This document shows positions 61,880 through 64,000 of a DNA stretch of 64,000 nt, in pieces. Location of the stretch: positions 1 through 64,000 of the forward strand of contig CAJNOL010001260.1 of the NCBI GenBank assembly GCA_905250125.1, written 5' to 3'. How positions within the stretch are numbered: position 1 is the stretch's first letter; every line of letters begins with the position of its first letter. The notes under the pieces are model-generated. The model was given only the letters and a program-made list of their open reading frames with translations. It was not told where the DNA came from and did not search any database. Made by a program: the position numbers and the translations under genes. This DNA is from Rotaria sordida (Eukaryota > Rotifera > Eurotatoria > Philodinida > Philodinidae).

Positions 61880-63830
61880 CTATTCGTTTTTGCGCATGTC
61901 TAACCTAAAAATTAACTACAAACATTGTGTTAAGAAATCACATTACAAGTGAATCATCCTAATCAAGCTCGATTTCATTTATTTTTATTCCAATGCAATC
62001 GCTAACATCGGAACACATGACTGAACAGCGCGTGACATATGAATTGTGCTAACGAAGATCGTTTTCAATTACTTCACTCGCTAGCAATCGATGACAATAG
62101 AACATAAGATTGAATAGCGCATGGTATGTGAATTATCCTAAGCACGATCGTGTTCAGTTATTTCACTCTGAAGTAACTAATGACTGTAGAACATAGTATT
62201 CAAAAGCGTATGTTAGATGAATCATCCAAATTAAGCTCGAATCCATTTATTTTATTTCAATACGATCGCTAATCTCAGCATGCATGATTAAACAGCGCAT
62301 GGCATATGAATTATCCTAACCAATATATTGTTCATTTATTTTATTCCAATACGCTCGCTAACATCAGAACACATGATTAAACAGCACATGACATATGAAC
62401 TATCCTAACCAAGATTTTGTTCATTTATTTTATTCCGATACACTCGCTAACATCAGAACACATGATTAAACAGCACATGACATATGAACTATCCTAACCA
62501 AGATCTTGTTCATTTATTTTGTTTCAATGTAATCGTTAATATCAGAACACATGATTGAACAGCTCATGGCAGTTGAACTATCCTAACTAAGATCATGTCC
62601 GTTTATGTTATTATTAAGAAGTCAGTGACAGTGAAAATCATGATTGAATATGGCATGACTGATGAATTATTTGAAGGAAAGTTCTGTTCAGATAAATCTC
62701 CTGATGAAGTCAAGAGCGAGCTTGGTTTACATGAATCATGATATTTGAGATAATGAATGAGCACGACATTGATTAGATTCAAATAGTTCGTTGAGCTATT
62801 CTCGAAAACCAACACCTTGCGGCATATTGAGAAGTACATAGAAATGAAATAGCTCCACGTGTGCCACTTGGAATGTACTGATCAAGTACATTATACATTT
62901 TGAAATGAAATGTGATACTAGATCATATGATGGGCGATCAAATGAATAGTGAATCCTTCTAAACATGAATCTATTCAACTATTCTTCTACCTTCCTGGAA
63001 AAATTGCATCGTTCTTGATGTTCAAGCATTACACCGCAAGTATACAACTTCAAAGAGGATACTATTCAAGCACGTTACTCATTTTAGAATAGAACATGTG
63101 TGTATGTCACCTGCCTGGGTGCGCATGGGATGTGAATCATTTTTACTACGAATCTTTTCATCTATATTATTCACTTCAGATTGGCTTCTGAAATTAGGTA
63201 AGATAATGCGCTATGATGAGGTAAGTAATTGATATCAACAACTATACTCTTCAACTATGTCACTCGTTGCGAAGCAAAGAACATCTGCTCATCTTACTAA
63301 CAGAAATCACACAACAAACGAATTTTTATAAGTAGGGCTACATTCAAATATATTGCTCACTTCATAATGAATTGTGTTACTCGATCACATCAGTAAAGAT
63401 CTCTTGATAAATGAATCGTTATAACGAGTGTTACGTTTAAGTATATCGCTCAGTTTGAAGCGAAGTACCTCCAGCGATCACATCAGCAAAAATTGCTTGA
63501 AATATGAATTGTTATAACCAAGGTTCCATCCAAATATATCATTCAATTCGAAACGAAATATGTTACTCGATCACATCAGCAAAGATCTATCGATAAATGA
63601 ACTGTTATAATTAGAGCTTCATTCAAGTATATCGCTAAATTCGAAGCAATGTGTTTGACTCGATCACATCAGTAAAGATCTTTCGACAAATGAATTTTTA
63701 TAACCAGGATTCCATTCAAGTATATTATTGAATTCGAAGTAAAGTATGTCTCTCGATCACACTAGCTAAGATTACTTGGCAAGTGAATTGTTTTAAGAAA
63801 AGCTCCATTCAATTATATGACCAGAAAGAA
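61880..63830. repeat. Satellite of 89- to 93-bp units
   Basis: Two subfamilies. At 61.9-62.6 kb the landmark GTTCATTTATTTTATTCC recurs at 62330, 62419 and 62508 (period 89), with ACATGATTAAACAGCACATG and GAACTATCCTAACCAAGAT in each unit. At 63.35-63.83 kb CGATCACATCAG recurs at 63382, 63475, 63568, 63661 and 63754 (period 93) with AATGAATTGTTATAACCA. The shared GAAxTxxTATAACCAAGxTT core suggests both descend from one unit. Confidence 0.88.
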
Positions 63831-64000
63831 AACAAAACTCACACTCAGCTTCGATTACCGAGACACTTGTCTTATGATTAGCATGAACAACAATTTCGTT
63901 CAGATATGTCACTATTAGGGATTAACTACTAAGGACGTCAGTCATTTTCTAATATTTGTGGTCTAAACTGCTTAAATTTATATTTAGTTGTGCTCTTCTC
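63831..64000. other. Right edge, unassigned
   Basis: After the last satellite unit nothing is recognised. Confidence 0.3.

Noticed and set aside
1..64000. CRISPR array, bacterial operon or plasmid origin
   Set aside because: Introns, EGF domains and eukaryotic retroelements show eukaryotic DNA; the tandem repeats lack repeat-spacer structure.

Overview
The window is AT-rich eukaryotic DNA, most likely from a small invertebrate. Coding sequence is cut into short exons with GT..AG introns. The short introns measure 46-69 nt and the exons carry symmetric phase-1 EGF-like cassettes. Around them is a dense mix of decayed transposable elements: an Athena-type Penelope-like reverse transcriptase, a second Penelope-like element with a GIY-YIG endonuclease, a DD37D-class mariner, a pogo-like DDE transposase, many palindromic foldback elements and several satellites. 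Athena-type retroelements, tiny introns and TE-crowded accessory DNA fit a bdelloid rotifer best. That is an inference; no rRNA or mitochondrial marker is present, and no telomere repeat was seen.

Left third (about 1-23.4 kb): one recognisable gene, on the minus strand, running off the left edge. Its exon chain was rebuilt by following splice sites and intron phase. It predicts a short acidic cytosolic N-terminus, one transmembrane helix (type II orientation), an unrecognised extracellular region with a run of arginines, a Thr-rich mucin-like linker in 15-bp repeats, a 105-residue cysteine-containing module, and several EGF-like domains. Its introns have been inflated by foldback elements, a dead pogo-like transposase and at least one decayed EGF exon. 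One 3' exon region may be broken.

Middle (about 23.6-46.6 kb): repeats dominate. A unit of roughly 3-4 kb (AT-rich flank plus a GC-richer 30-bp minisatellite) occurs twice in tandem (24.6-27.7 and 28.5-31.3 kb). A 34-bp minisatellite follows (33.0-35.6 kb), interrupted by a foldback element that is itself interrupted by a mariner. It resumes at 37.55 kb and reappears in inverted orientation at 39.1 kb. A satellite of about 638 bp fills 39.3-43.5 kb and is itself interrupted by a foldback of about 690 bp. It abuts a 5'-truncated Penelope-like endonuclease ORF whose reading frame is restored by a predicted 588-nt intron. A palindrome of about 950 bp with a mariner-type MITE at its centre lies at 45.0-46.0 kb.

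Right third (46.6-64 kb): an element of about 2.5 kb bounded by AATCGATT-rich inverted arms contains a 78-bp tandem array with splice-site-like motifs in each unit. Then come a decayed Athena-type reverse transcriptase, an 872-bp palindrome, two tRNA-like modules, another Penelope N-terminal fragment, and a terminal satellite of 89-93 bp units reaching about 63.8 kb. I found no intact single-exon gene. Long stretches hold nothing I could recognise and are listed as such.
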